A stretch of DNA of 42,304 nucleotides from an uncultured Bacteroidales bacterium (lineage in GTDB: Bacteria; Bacteroidota; Bacteroidia; Bacteroidales; P3). Shown here one piece after another: positions 17,085 to 25,150 of the stretch. A program made the position numbers and the translations under genes. How positions within the stretch are numbered: position 1 is the first letter of the stretch; the number at the start of each line of letters is the position of its first letter. The notes under the pieces were generated by a model. That model did not search any database and had not been told where the DNA came from. It was given only the letters and a program-made list of their open reading frames with translations. The DNA lies in contig ONEY01000014.1 in assembly GCA_900316965.1 (NCBI GenBank), positions 1 to 42,304 on the forward strand, in the 5' to 3' direction.

Positions 17085-18859
17085 GTCTCTACCCGATGAA
17101 ATATACTACAAGAATTCTTAGCCTACTGATAACACTATCTTTTTTGTGCTCTGTTGAAGCGCAAAACAACTCTTTTTCAACTCGCTCTGACTCCGATCAT
17201 AATAATATGGCGTCTTCGCTAAGCAACGGCAACTACACCACTATGCCTATCGCTCTTCCTATGTCTCTGGCAGGCTGCTTCGCAGAAATACGACCCAACC
17301 ACTTCCACTCGGGCCTGGACCTGCGCACCAATGGCAAAGAGGGCGAAAAAGTGTATGCTCCTAACGACGGATATGTCAGTCGTATCAACATCTCTGCTTG
17401 GGGAGGCGGCAAAGTGCTCTACATCACTCACCCCGACGGCTATCGCACTGTATATATGCACCTAAGCCAGTTCTGCGGCGATATTGGCCGTTTCGTCGAG
17501 GACTACCAGTACAACAACCATGTCTATGCCTTCGACATAGATCTGCCCAAAGACTCTATAAAAGTGAAAAAAGGACAGCTGGTGGCTCTTACCGGCAACA
17601 CCGGCGGCTCGGCAGGTCCTCACTTACACTATGAAATACGTTTGGCTGAAAACGACCAAACTATCAACCCTCTCTATTTCGGCCTCCCCTACTCTGACCC
17701 CGTAGCCCCCACTATTGCCGGTATTAAAATCTACCCTGCCAACAAACAAAGTACTATCAACGGCAAAAACTCTGAACTGAAAGTCTTCCCAGAAAGCAAG
17801 GGGGAAAATGACATCACAGTGGCTGGACGCTTCTACACTGGCATATATACCTACGACCAAATGGAGAGCGGCTCCCGCAACAAAAACGGAATAGAACGTA
17901 TAGAACTCTTCGTCGACGGTGAACTATTCCACCGATACCAAGTACCCACTTTCATGTTTGAAGAGACTCGCACCGTCAACGCGCTCATCGACTACGCTCA
18001 ATACCAACGCAACCGCGAGTACTACATCCTTAGCCGACATCTGCGCGGCGACCGCAACAACTTCAACATCGCCTTCAAAAACAATGGCTATATCGAATTC
18101 TTCGACAATAATAAACACAAAATTGAATACCGTGTGAGCGACTATAAAGGCAACACGACTTCTCGTTCTTTCTTCGTGATTTCTGACACCTCGGCAAAAC
18201 TGACAAACTCTTCCGACAACCTTCGCAGCAACGGCACCCCTATAGTCTATTTCAAACGTTTCCATCTTGACCGCGAAGGCTTCTCTCTCGACATCGAGCC
18301 ATACAACATATACGACAACGACGAACTTATCTATCGCACTACTACCGCCTCCAACGTTATAACGCCTGTCCACTGGACTGGATTGCGCAACAACGCCTTG
18401 CCTCCTCACCAAAGTATCAATGTCGCACTTGCCATCCCCGGCTCAATACCCGCCTCTATGCGTGACAAACTCACCATAGTCTGCATCAACGGCAAGAACA
18501 AAAGCGCTTGCCCTACAAAAGAAGATAACGGCTGGCTTAAAGCTACCAGCCGCACTTTTGGTGGCTTCGCAATCTGTATCGACACCACCGCGCCTTCTAT
18601 CAATGCGGTCAACTTCTCGGAAGGCAAACCCTTCAAGGCGAACATAATCATAGTTAAAATCGGCGACAATTTGTCGGGCATCGCCAACTATAATTGCTAC
18701 ATTAATGGTGAATGGCAAGTTGCTGAACACGACGGCAAAACTTCTTCTCTGTATGTTAGCGCCAATTCACTCCATAAAGGCTCTAACACAATATCTTTCA
18801 CCCTTACCGACGCGGTAGGCAACACCACCGAAAAAACATGGAAAATATTAAAACCCTAG
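17081..18859 (+). CDS. M23 family metallopeptidase (LytM-like), secreted
   Basis: The 592-residue protein has a signal peptide (hydrophobic core SLLITLSFLCS, cleavage near VEAQ). The LytM/M23 zinc site is complete: H76 and D80 in HSGLD, H127 in YMHLSQ, and H181/H183 in GPHLHYE. M23 enzymes cut peptide crosslinks in peptidoglycan. The remaining 400 residues are beta-rich, with IgG-like segments toward the C-terminus (DNLSGIANYNCYINGEW; NTISFTLTDAVGNTT). The start ATG at 17081 forms an ATGA with the recN stop; an ATG at 17096 would give a signal peptide with a shorter n-region and is equally possible. The last 22 bp overlap aroK, which starts inside this gene. Confidence 0.88.
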   Translation: MSLYPMKYTTRILSLLITLSFLCSVEAQNNSFSTRSDSDHNNMASSLSNGNYTTMPIALPMSLAGCFAEIRPNHFHSGLDLRTNGKEGEKVYAPNDGYVSRINISAWGGGKVLYITHPDGYRTVYMHLSQFCGDIGRFVEDYQYNNHVYAFDIDLPKDSIKVKKGQLVALTGNTGGSAGPHLHYEIRLAENDQTINPLYFGLPYSDPVAPTIAGIKIYPANKQSTINGKNSELKVFPESKGENDITVAGRFYTGIYTYDQMESGSRNKNGIERIELFVDGELFHRYQVPTFMFEETRTVNALIDYAQYQRNREYYILSRHLRGDRNNFNIAFKNNGYIEFFDNNKHKIEYRVSDYKGNTTSRSFFVISDTSAKLTNSSDNLRSNGTPIVYFKRFHLDREGFSLDIEPYNIYDNDELIYRTTTASNVITPVHWTGLRNNALPPHQSINVALAIPGSIPASMRDKLTIVCINGKNKSACPTKEDNGWLKATSRTFGGFAICIDTTAPSINAVNFSEGKPFKANIIIVKIGDNLSGIANYNCYINGEWQVAEHDGKTSSLYVSANSLHKGSNTISFTLTDAVGNTTEKTWKILKP

Positions 18860-19386
18860 CGCCGCGAATTTACCTTATTGGCTACAGCTATAGCGGCAAG
18901 AGCACTATGGGTCGGCTACTATCCGAAAAGCTGGGATATGACCTTTTCGATACCGATAATGCTATTGAGGAGAAATACCACACATCTATACCTATGTTTT
19001 TCAGCCGGTACGGCGAAAAGGCTTTTCGTATCATCGAACGCCAGATTCTGTTCAGCACGGCCAATATGAACAACGTTGTTGTGGCCACCGGGGGCGGCCT
19101 GCCCTGCAACGACGAAAACATAGACTTTATCATCAATCATGGCACCGCCATCCACCTCTCAATGAGTGTTGACGACATCATGAAACGCATATCTAAGGCT
19201 CACAGAGGCCGACCCTCTATGTCGGGCATGAACAACGAAGAAAAACGCGCATTCATACAACATCAGCTGCAAGAACGACTCCCGTTCTACTCTCAAGCTC
19301 ATATTACACTCCCCGCACTATTCCTCAATGTGAACACATTGGTTGATGCTCTTCTCAAAATGAACAGCACCGCCACCAACCTCTGA
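18838..19386 (+). CDS. aroK: Shikimate kinase
   Basis: The 182-residue kinase phosphorylates shikimate with ATP. The Walker A motif is GYSYSGKST (G15 to T23). FDTDNAIE carries the shikimate-binding aspartate region, RIIERQIL the arginine, and VVATGGGLP the second glycine-rich site. The LID region HRGRPSM contains the expected arginines. The gene starts 22 bp inside the M23 gene in another frame, so its expression is probably coupled to upstream translation. Its stop is only 11 bp from the stop of the convergent HsdR_N-like gene, leaving no room for a separate terminator. A second shikimate pathway gene, aroQ, lies 7.5 kb upstream, not in the same operon. Confidence 0.93.
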   Translation: MENIKTLAPRIYLIGYSYSGKSTMGRLLSEKLGYDLFDTDNAIEEKYHTSIPMFFSRYGEKAFRIIERQILFSTANMNNVVVATGGGLPCNDENIDFIINHGTAIHLSMSVDDIMKRISKAHRGRPSMSGMNNEEKRAFIQHQLQERLPFYSQAHITLPALFLNVNTLVDALLKMNSTATNL

Positions 19387-19397
19387 CTTCCCTCAAC

Positions 19398-19820
19398 TCA
19401 GAATCTTGGGAAATCAGGTATTTTAGTTGCTTCTAAAGCACCTGCCTCTGTATCTACCCGCAAGCAAATACAATTATCTCCATTGGCCAGCAATAGGTAT
19501 GGCACTCGCAATACCAGATTGTACCTACATGCCTGGTCAACGACTCGCTGTGTCAATGCCACTCCCTGCTTCTTGCACTCCACTATCATCCACGGCCTAA
19601 CTTTTCTGTCGTAGACAACAATGTCACAACGACGGGTCATCCCGTTGAGGGCTATTTTTGCCTCTACCTGCATAAGCTCTAAGGGATAGCCATAATCGTC
19701 ATGCAACGCCATTATAACATGCTGACGCACCCATTCCTCTGGAGTGCATGACACCCAACGATGACGCACAATGTCGAAGACATCCTTGCCACCATCACTA
19801 TTTTCTCTTATTTGAAGCAC
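19398..19820 (-). CDS. HsdR_N-like PD-(D/E)XK protein
   Basis: The 140-residue protein matches the small stand-alone HsdR_N_2-type proteins common in Bacteroidota, related to the N-terminal nuclease domain of type I restriction HsdR. TPEEWVRQH near residue 26 is typical. The nuclease-like residues are E53, D66 in RRCDIVVYD, and E81 with K83 in IVECKKQ, so the PD-(D/E)XK site seems intact. No helicase, HsdM or HsdS is nearby, so it is not a restriction system as such and its function is unknown. The start is a GTG at 19820; there is no in-frame ATG upstream, though family members often begin 10 to 15 residues earlier. It follows the TonB-dependent receptor gene by 20 bp on the same strand. Confidence 0.82.
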   Translation of the reverse strand: MLQIRENSDGGKDVFDIVRHRWVSCTPEEWVRQHVIMALHDDYGYPLELMQVEAKIALNGMTRRCDIVVYDRKVRPWMIVECKKQGVALTQRVVDQACRYNLVLRVPYLLLANGDNCICLRVDTEAGALEATKIPDFPRF

Positions 19821-19840
19821 AGGGCTATCGGTGTATTGGT

Positions 19841-22414
19841 TTATAACTGCATCTCGCTTTCAGACTCTTCCTCCATGAAATTGTCTGTACGCTGCTGACG
19901 CAAACCATTGTTTATCTTGTATGTAAAGCCTATTGTAACAGATGGCGACAGCCGCTTGGAACGGACAACTCGGTTCAGCTGATCTGTGAAGGTCTCATGA
20001 CCCCATCCTCCTGTACAGAATATATCACCAATTCGGAGATTGACGGTGGCTCTCTTCTTCAACACATCTTTCTTGACGGCCAAATCAAACCAATAACTTG
20101 AATACATCTCTGTTTGCAAATCCAACCACGGCGCCCAGTATTGACCTGAGAACTGTACAGTCCAATCTTTGGGCAACATCATAAAGCTATTGAATTTGCC
20201 ACTCGCCTGGAATGCCTCTGTACTCTTGTTGTCAAGAAGTTCGGTACCTTCAATCCTATTTTCGTACAGATTGACGCTGACATTGAATTTCCACCATTTG
20301 GTCACCTGCCAGTCAACGATGAATTCTAAACCATAATTCAAACCACGACTGAGGTTCTGCCATGTTGATGCCCAGTAACCATCATACTCGCTATTGTATG
20401 GCTCCCACGGCGAATAGTGTGCGGCACTCGCCGAATCCCATACATAACCATAACGGGTCATCATGTTGTTTGTTTGGCGGAAATAGGCCGATGTGTAAAA
20501 ATTAACCTTTTCAAATCCAAGATTATAGCTCAACTCGAAAGCATTTGTGAATTCTGGGTCAAGATTTGGATTGCCAAAACCAAGCTCCTGCCCCTCTCTA
20601 ACATTCATGTATGGATTCAAATCCCACATATGGGGTCTGCGAACTCGACGACTATAGCTGAGCTGCAAACTCTGCATCTTGCTGATCTCGTACGAGAGAT
20701 GCAACGTGGGATATAACTTCCAATACTCTTTCTCTACTTTCGTCTGCTCATGATTGATATCATAACCGTCGGTCATCGCATATTCACCTCGCAAGCCTGC
20801 CTGCAGCGACAGCTGGCTCCCTATCTTTCCCCCAAAGGTGGCATATACGGCATGCACCTGCTGGGTATAGTTGAAATGTGTCGACGATAAGTCGTCGAAA
20901 CGACGCACATCTAGCACATGCGTAGTATCAAAGTCTGTACGGTAATATCTAGCGTCTTGGTCGGGCCAATCCATACGACCTTCATATCCTGTCTCCAATT
21001 TCCATCCCGACTCAAATGGATGCGCATAGTCTAATTTTAGATTTAATGCATTGTGGTGGTTCTCCGACTCTGACTCACGCAGATAGTAGTTGTTCCATAT
21101 TGCGGTACTGTCACCTCCGGGACCTACATTATATATTTGCTCCTGACTGCCTTCTCCACGCACATGACGATGGCTGAAAGTGGCGTCTGCTGTAAGCACA
21201 TGGTCATCATTGTCAAACTTGTGTGTGTAATGCATGTTAACACTATGGTTTACATTACGATTGTCACTGAGACCCTTTTGATTGTAATTCAAAAGCCCAT
21301 TGGTCAGCAAATCGGTGGAATACATGTCGTTCCAATGATGGCGATTTCCTCCTCGCAGCTGATAACTGGCCAATAAACTGTTTTTGGAATTAAAGAAATA
21401 CTCTCCCCCTATTTTCACACTACCCATGGTGTTACCCCCTATACTGTATTGGTCGTTGGTGTCGTGCGACCATGCCGCCCCGTTTCTCATACGCTCTATA
21501 TTACTGTGCGCCAGGTGTCCATGGCTGCGTTTACCTCCATCAGCGGCAAAAAACAGGTTGTATTTCTCTGTAGTATAGTTTAGATTCAACGTGGCCATAG
21601 CCGTGGGTATTATCTTGTCCATCTGCGAGGGATAATCTCTTCCCAGAAAAGCAAGCGGTGTCCCCATATTGAGCGATGCCGAACCATTAAGGCCCATTGC
21701 CGACGAGGCCTTGTCTTTCAGTTTTATGTTTATTATGCCCGACATACCCTCCGGGTCATACTTAGCCGATGGATTGGTAATAACCTCCACGCTTTCAACA
21801 CTACTGGCTGGCGTCTGCTCCAACAGGCTCTCCAAATCATTGCCCATCAACTCATATGGACGCCCGTTTATAAGCACCTTGACATTGGAGGATCCTCTAA
21901 GACTGACATTGCCGTCATTGTCAACAGAAACACTGGGAACATTCTGCAACACATCGGTAGCTGTGCCACCACTGGCTACAATGTTCTTGTCTACGTTGAC
22001 AACGCGTTTGTCCAACTGGTATTCTACCATAGTACGCTCTGCCTTGACAACAACAGCGTCGAGTGTGGCGGAGCTGGGTGTAATAACTATTTTTCCAAGC
22101 GAGACATGGCTATTTTTCTCCGAAAGAACAACTTTTGCGCTATGCATATATGGAGCATAACCCATAAACGTCACTCTGACAAGGTATGTTCCGTATGGGG
22201 CATTGAGACTGAAAGAGCCATTCGAGGCTGTCACAGCTCCTACGCCCTGTATCATACTGCTGTCTTTGGGATTAAGTAAAACAACCGAAGCATACTCTAC
22301 TGCTTTGGTACTCTGCTTGTCGTAAACTCTACCGCTGATTTTGCCCTTCTGGCTCATTGCGGCATTGGAAAAGAATGCCATCACGGCAATCAAAATAAGA
22401 AATCTAAATCTCAT
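19841..22414 (-). CDS. TonB-dependent receptor, OMP_b-brl type
   Basis: This 857-residue outer-membrane protein has a signal peptide (ILIAVMAFFSNAAMSQ), then a carboxypeptidase-regulatory-like domain (GKISGRVYDKQSTKAVEYAS). The plug region follows (VLQNVPSVSVDNDGNVSLRG, then SVESVEVITNPSAKYDPEG). The rest is a beta barrel of the OMP_b-brl_3 kind ending in SPSVTIGFTYKI and a short polar tail. It probably imports a nutrient or metal chelate using TonB energy; the substrate is not readable. No SusD partner is adjacent. I chose the ATG giving a proper signal peptide; a GTG 12 codons upstream is less likely. The PAS gene lies 42 bp upstream and may be co-transcribed. Confidence 0.88.
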   Translation of the reverse strand: MRFRFLILIAVMAFFSNAAMSQKGKISGRVYDKQSTKAVEYASVVLLNPKDSSMIQGVGAVTASNGSFSLNAPYGTYLVRVTFMGYAPYMHSAKVVLSEKNSHVSLGKIVITPSSATLDAVVVKAERTMVEYQLDKRVVNVDKNIVASGGTATDVLQNVPSVSVDNDGNVSLRGSSNVKVLINGRPYELMGNDLESLLEQTPASSVESVEVITNPSAKYDPEGMSGIINIKLKDKASSAMGLNGSASLNMGTPLAFLGRDYPSQMDKIIPTAMATLNLNYTTEKYNLFFAADGGKRSHGHLAHSNIERMRNGAAWSHDTNDQYSIGGNTMGSVKIGGEYFFNSKNSLLASYQLRGGNRHHWNDMYSTDLLTNGLLNYNQKGLSDNRNVNHSVNMHYTHKFDNDDHVLTADATFSHRHVRGEGSQEQIYNVGPGGDSTAIWNNYYLRESESENHHNALNLKLDYAHPFESGWKLETGYEGRMDWPDQDARYYRTDFDTTHVLDVRRFDDLSSTHFNYTQQVHAVYATFGGKIGSQLSLQAGLRGEYAMTDGYDINHEQTKVEKEYWKLYPTLHLSYEISKMQSLQLSYSRRVRRPHMWDLNPYMNVREGQELGFGNPNLDPEFTNAFELSYNLGFEKVNFYTSAYFRQTNNMMTRYGYVWDSASAAHYSPWEPYNSEYDGYWASTWQNLSRGLNYGLEFIVDWQVTKWWKFNVSVNLYENRIEGTELLDNKSTEAFQASGKFNSFMMLPKDWTVQFSGQYWAPWLDLQTEMYSSYWFDLAVKKDVLKKRATVNLRIGDIFCTGGWGHETFTDQLNRVVRSKRLSPSVTIGFTYKINNGLRQQRTDNFMEEESESEMQL

Positions 22415-22456
22415 CGCTATACTATGATAAAAATACCTTTGCTTTAACACCCATTA

Positions 22457-22819
22457 CTACTGCACTTTCGGCTGGCGTATATAATGGGGCATCTCAAAAG
22501 GAATCTCCAATGAATACTCTACTAGTCCTCCAAAAGTGCCATCTTCTTTATACCATGGCGTTTGATAGATCAGCTTTTTCACCTTGCCACCATCAGCAAG
22601 GGTCTTCTCGATAGTATATACATTCATACCCTGATTCTCAAGCAATCCCTTCAATTTGGTCTTGGCTGGCTCTGGATGACAGTTCATCAAATTATATCCT
22701 ACTATCTTTTTGCCATGGCTGTTGACATCGGCACTATGCTGGTTCATGTCAAGGATATTGCCATCAACGTCGCACACGGTGATAGCTATATTCTTTAATC
22801 CTTCAAAAAAAATGTCCAT
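22457..22819 (-). CDS. Single-domain PAS protein
   Basis: The 120-residue protein is one PAS-like fold: NIAITVCDVDGNILDMNQHS is the first strand pair with the usual D-x-D-G turn, and LVEYSLEIPFE is the final strand. A C47-H48-P49-E50 motif in MNCHPEPAK resembles the conserved NCHPP segment found in the PAS domain of DUF438 proteins; there the cysteine and histidine suggest ligand or haem binding, which is inference here. There is no output domain, so it may work as a sensor or adaptor. It is 42 bp upstream of the TonB-dependent receptor gene and downstream of ptb, separated from the latter by a terminator. Confidence 0.75.
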   Translation of the reverse strand: MDIFFEGLKNIAITVCDVDGNILDMNQHSADVNSHGKKIVGYNLMNCHPEPAKTKLKGLLENQGMNVYTIEKTLADGGKVKKLIYQTPWYKEDGTFGGLVEYSLEIPFEMPHYIRQPKVQ

Positions 22820-22852
22820 TACTAAAAAATATGGTTTGCTATTTAAATAAAC

Positions 22853-22905
22853 AAAGGTTTAAAAGGTGCTGAAACTAAGTGGTAACCGACACCTTTTAAA
22901 CCTTT
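22853..22905 (-). terminator. Intrinsic terminator after ptb (probably bidirectional)
   Basis: AAAGGTTTAAAAGGTG (22853-22868) and CACCTTTTAAACCTTT (22890-22905) form a perfect 16-bp stem around a 21-nt loop. It lies 24 bp past the ptb stop on the minus strand, with T-rich sequence on both sides. Confidence 0.85.
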
Positions 22906-22929
22906 TTTTACATCTTGGACGAATACAAA

Positions 22930-23838
22930 TTATTTAGTATTCAATGCTGCAAGTGCAATGCTGTAAAGCTTCGACTGGATGCTGTCACCACGGCTGGTGA
23001 GCACACAGGGAACCTTGGCTCCTACAACCATGCATGCCAATTCTGCACCGGCAAATTTGGTGCAAGCTTTGTAGAACACGTTGCCACTCTCAATATTGGG
23101 GAAGAGGAGTCCGTCAGCGTCGCCAGCAACTTCGCTGGTGAGTTTCTTGGTCTGCGCACTTTCCATGTCAATGGAGCAGTCGAGCGAAAGAGGTCCGTCG
23201 ACAATAGCGCCCTTTATCTGTCCACGCTGGCTCATCATACCTAACCAAGCTCCCTCTGAGCAAGCACGCATTCCTACGCTTACCTGCTCGGTGGCGGCGA
23301 TAATGGCTACCTTGGGCTTTGCTATCTCAAGGCTCTTGGCTGTGCTGATAATGTAGTTCAGCATGGCCTGTTTCTGCTTGAAGTCGGGCTCTGGAATGAT
23401 GGCGACATCCGAGCAAACAAGCAGTTTGTGATACTTTGGAACTTGGAATACGGCGATATGGGTAAGCATATCGTTCTTCTTGCCAGGCATAAGACCTTTC
23501 TCCTTGTTAAGAATAGCACGCATGTACTTGTCTGTGCTGAGAAGTCCCTTCATAAGGAAATCTGCCTCACCACTGTTGACAAGCTCTACAGCCTTGGCAC
23601 CGGCCTTATTGTCATCGGCTTCCTGTACCAGTTTGAATTTGTCAGGATTAATACCTTCCTCGGCACATACTTTCTTGATGGTGTCAATGTCACCAACCAA
23701 GGTGGCGTCAACAATACCTTTATCAATTGCCAAACTTACTGCTCCAATAGTATGAGCATCGTTTGCATATGCAACGGCAAGACGTTTTTTACCTTTGGTT
23801 TTTACCAGCTCAAGGAGCTGCTCTAACTTTGTAACCAT
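22930..23838 (-). CDS. ptb: Phosphate butyryltransferase (phosphotransacylase)
   Basis: The 302-residue enzyme belongs to the phosphate acetyl/butyryltransferase family, exchanging CoA and phosphate on short acyl groups such as butyryl. Family features include RLAVAYANDAHTIGAV at the N-terminus, FLMKGLLSTDKYMRAIL near residue 95, the HIAVFQVPKYHKLLVCSDVAI stretch near 130, and NIESGNVFYKACTKFAGAELA near 245. With a butyrate kinase it makes ATP from butyryl-CoA; no kinase gene is adjacent. Substrate range (butyryl, isobutyryl, acetyl) cannot be told. The gene has a -7 box upstream and a strong terminator downstream, so it is a single transcript. It is divergent from the KamB-like gene. Confidence 0.88.
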   Translation of the reverse strand: MVTKLEQLLELVKTKGKKRLAVAYANDAHTIGAVSLAIDKGIVDATLVGDIDTIKKVCAEEGINPDKFKLVQEADDNKAGAKAVELVNSGEADFLMKGLLSTDKYMRAILNKEKGLMPGKKNDMLTHIAVFQVPKYHKLLVCSDVAIIPEPDFKQKQAMLNYIISTAKSLEIAKPKVAIIAATEQVSVGMRACSEGAWLGMMSQRGQIKGAIVDGPLSLDCSIDMESAQTKKLTSEVAGDADGLLFPNIESGNVFYKACTKFAGAELACMVVGAKVPCVLTSRGDSIQSKLYSIALAALNTK

Positions 23839-23884
23839 ATAATTATTAGTTTTTTAATTAATAAATCGTATTTTTTGAGAATTA

Positions 23885-23892
23885 CAAAGATA
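23885..23892 (-). promoter_or_regulatory. -7 promoter box for ptb
   Basis: On the minus strand TATCTTTG matches TAnnTTTG and lies 46 bp upstream of the ptb ATG. Confidence 0.6.
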
Positions 23893-23923
23893 CAAAAAAA
23901 GAGTGACAACGACGTTTTTTTTG

Positions 23924-23931
23924 TACTTTTG
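23924..23931 (+). promoter_or_regulatory. -7 promoter box TACTTTTG for the KamB-like gene
   Basis: TACTTTTG fits TAnnTTTG on the plus strand. The start codon is 155 bp downstream, giving a leader of about 150 nt. Together with the minus-strand box at 23885-23892 it makes a compact divergent promoter pair. Confidence 0.5.
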
Positions 23932-24086
23932 CATTCCTCAAATGTAGCTAAAATATACTATAAGTATACTCAACCTATAATATGTCAGCATTTTACACAT
24001 TTGTCATATAGCTCTCAAAAGTAAAAAAATAACTCATATTTATTCGCCAACACAACAACTGCCTACTCTCACAAAACCTCACTGAA

Positions 24087-25106
24087 ATGCCTTTTATAGA
24101 GGAGATCATAAAACACCGAAGTCTTTCTATTGTAGGACTAGAGAAAAATACTGGCAAGACAGTATGCCTCAACTACATACTAAAACGACTCAATCAAATA
24201 GGGCATAGTTGTGCGGTAACTTCCATCGGCGTCGACGGCGAACAAACCGACGCGGTTTACGGCAGCGCTAAACCTGAAATCACCCTCTACGAAAACACCC
24301 TGTTTATCACATCTGAAAAACACTACCGCCTGCGACGTCTGGTGTCTGAAATCGTTGATGTCGACCAACGCAGCACTTCGCTGGGAAGACTCGTTACGGG
24401 CCGTGTGCTTTGCAGCGGCAAAATACTTATTAGCGGCGCGGCAACAACGGGATTGCTGCGCGAACAAATTGACAACTTCCGCCAACAAGGCGTGCCATTG
24501 ACAATTGTCGACGGCGCCCTTTCCCGCCTTTCTCTAGCCTCTCCAACGGTAACCGAATCTATGATTCTTGCCACCGGCGCCGCGGTATCTACCAATATCG
24601 CTCATCTTATATCTCGCACTCGCTTCGTTTGCCGCCTTATTTCTCTCGACGAAGTCGACGACAACCTACGCCAAAAACTCAACCCTATTGGCAACGGTCT
24701 GTGGGCCATAGACAACAACGGCATTGTCCACGACCTCAACATCAGCTCTGTTTTTCTGCTAGGAAAAAACAACACTGACATTTTCGAATACGGAACATCT
24801 TTCTTCGCCGCAGGTGCCGTGAGCGACAAACTACTGAAATACTTCTCCGGACAACGTACCATCGAGCAAACCCACCTCATAGTGCGCGACTTCACCAAAT
24901 TCTTCGTCAGCCCTGAAGTGTACAACGATTACATACGCCGCGGCGGAAAAATCAGCGTGCTGCAACGCTCCAACTTGCTCGCTGTGTGCCTTAACCCCAC
25001 ATCTCCTCAAGGCTTCCGACTCAACTCGGAAGATGCCTGCAAGGCTCTCTCCGAAGCCCTGCACCTACCTGTATACGACGTCATGAAAGTCAACAAACAG
25101 GCGTAG
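24087..25106 (+). CDS. P-loop protein resembling KamB (lysine 5,6-aminomutase reactivase subunit)
   Basis: The 339-residue cytoplasmic protein begins with a P-loop: VGLEKNTGKTVCLNYIL, with G17 to T25 forming Walker A. The region DGALSRLSLASPTVTES near residue 150 and GKNNTDIFEYGTSFFAAGAV near 230 have no obvious motif. I identify it tentatively as KamB-like because it is followed 44 bp later by a MutS-related ATPase; KamB and KamC are known as the pair that reactivates adenosylcobalamin-dependent lysine 5,6-aminomutase in lysine fermenters. That call rests on length, P-loop and the partner gene, not on an alignment. The mutase genes kamDE are not in the window. If the identification is wrong, it is an uncharacterised P-loop NTPase. 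Confidence 0.6.
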   Translation: MPFIEEIIKHRSLSIVGLEKNTGKTVCLNYILKRLNQIGHSCAVTSIGVDGEQTDAVYGSAKPEITLYENTLFITSEKHYRLRRLVSEIVDVDQRSTSLGRLVTGRVLCSGKILISGAATTGLLREQIDNFRQQGVPLTIVDGALSRLSLASPTVTESMILATGAAVSTNIAHLISRTRFVCRLISLDEVDDNLRQKLNPIGNGLWAIDNNGIVHDLNISSVFLLGKNNTDIFEYGTSFFAAGAVSDKLLKYFSGQRTIEQTHLIVRDFTKFFVSPEVYNDYIRRGGKISVLQRSNLLAVCLNPTSPQGFRLNSEDACKALSEALHLPVYDVMKVNKQA

Positions 25107-25150
25107 TACATAAAATACTGTTCTCACCATCTAGAACCTCAGATATTCAC

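Noticed and set aside
19398..19820. Type I restriction-modification system
   Set aside because: Only an HsdR N-terminal-like domain of 140 residues is present; helicase, HsdM and HsdS are absent from the neighbourhood.
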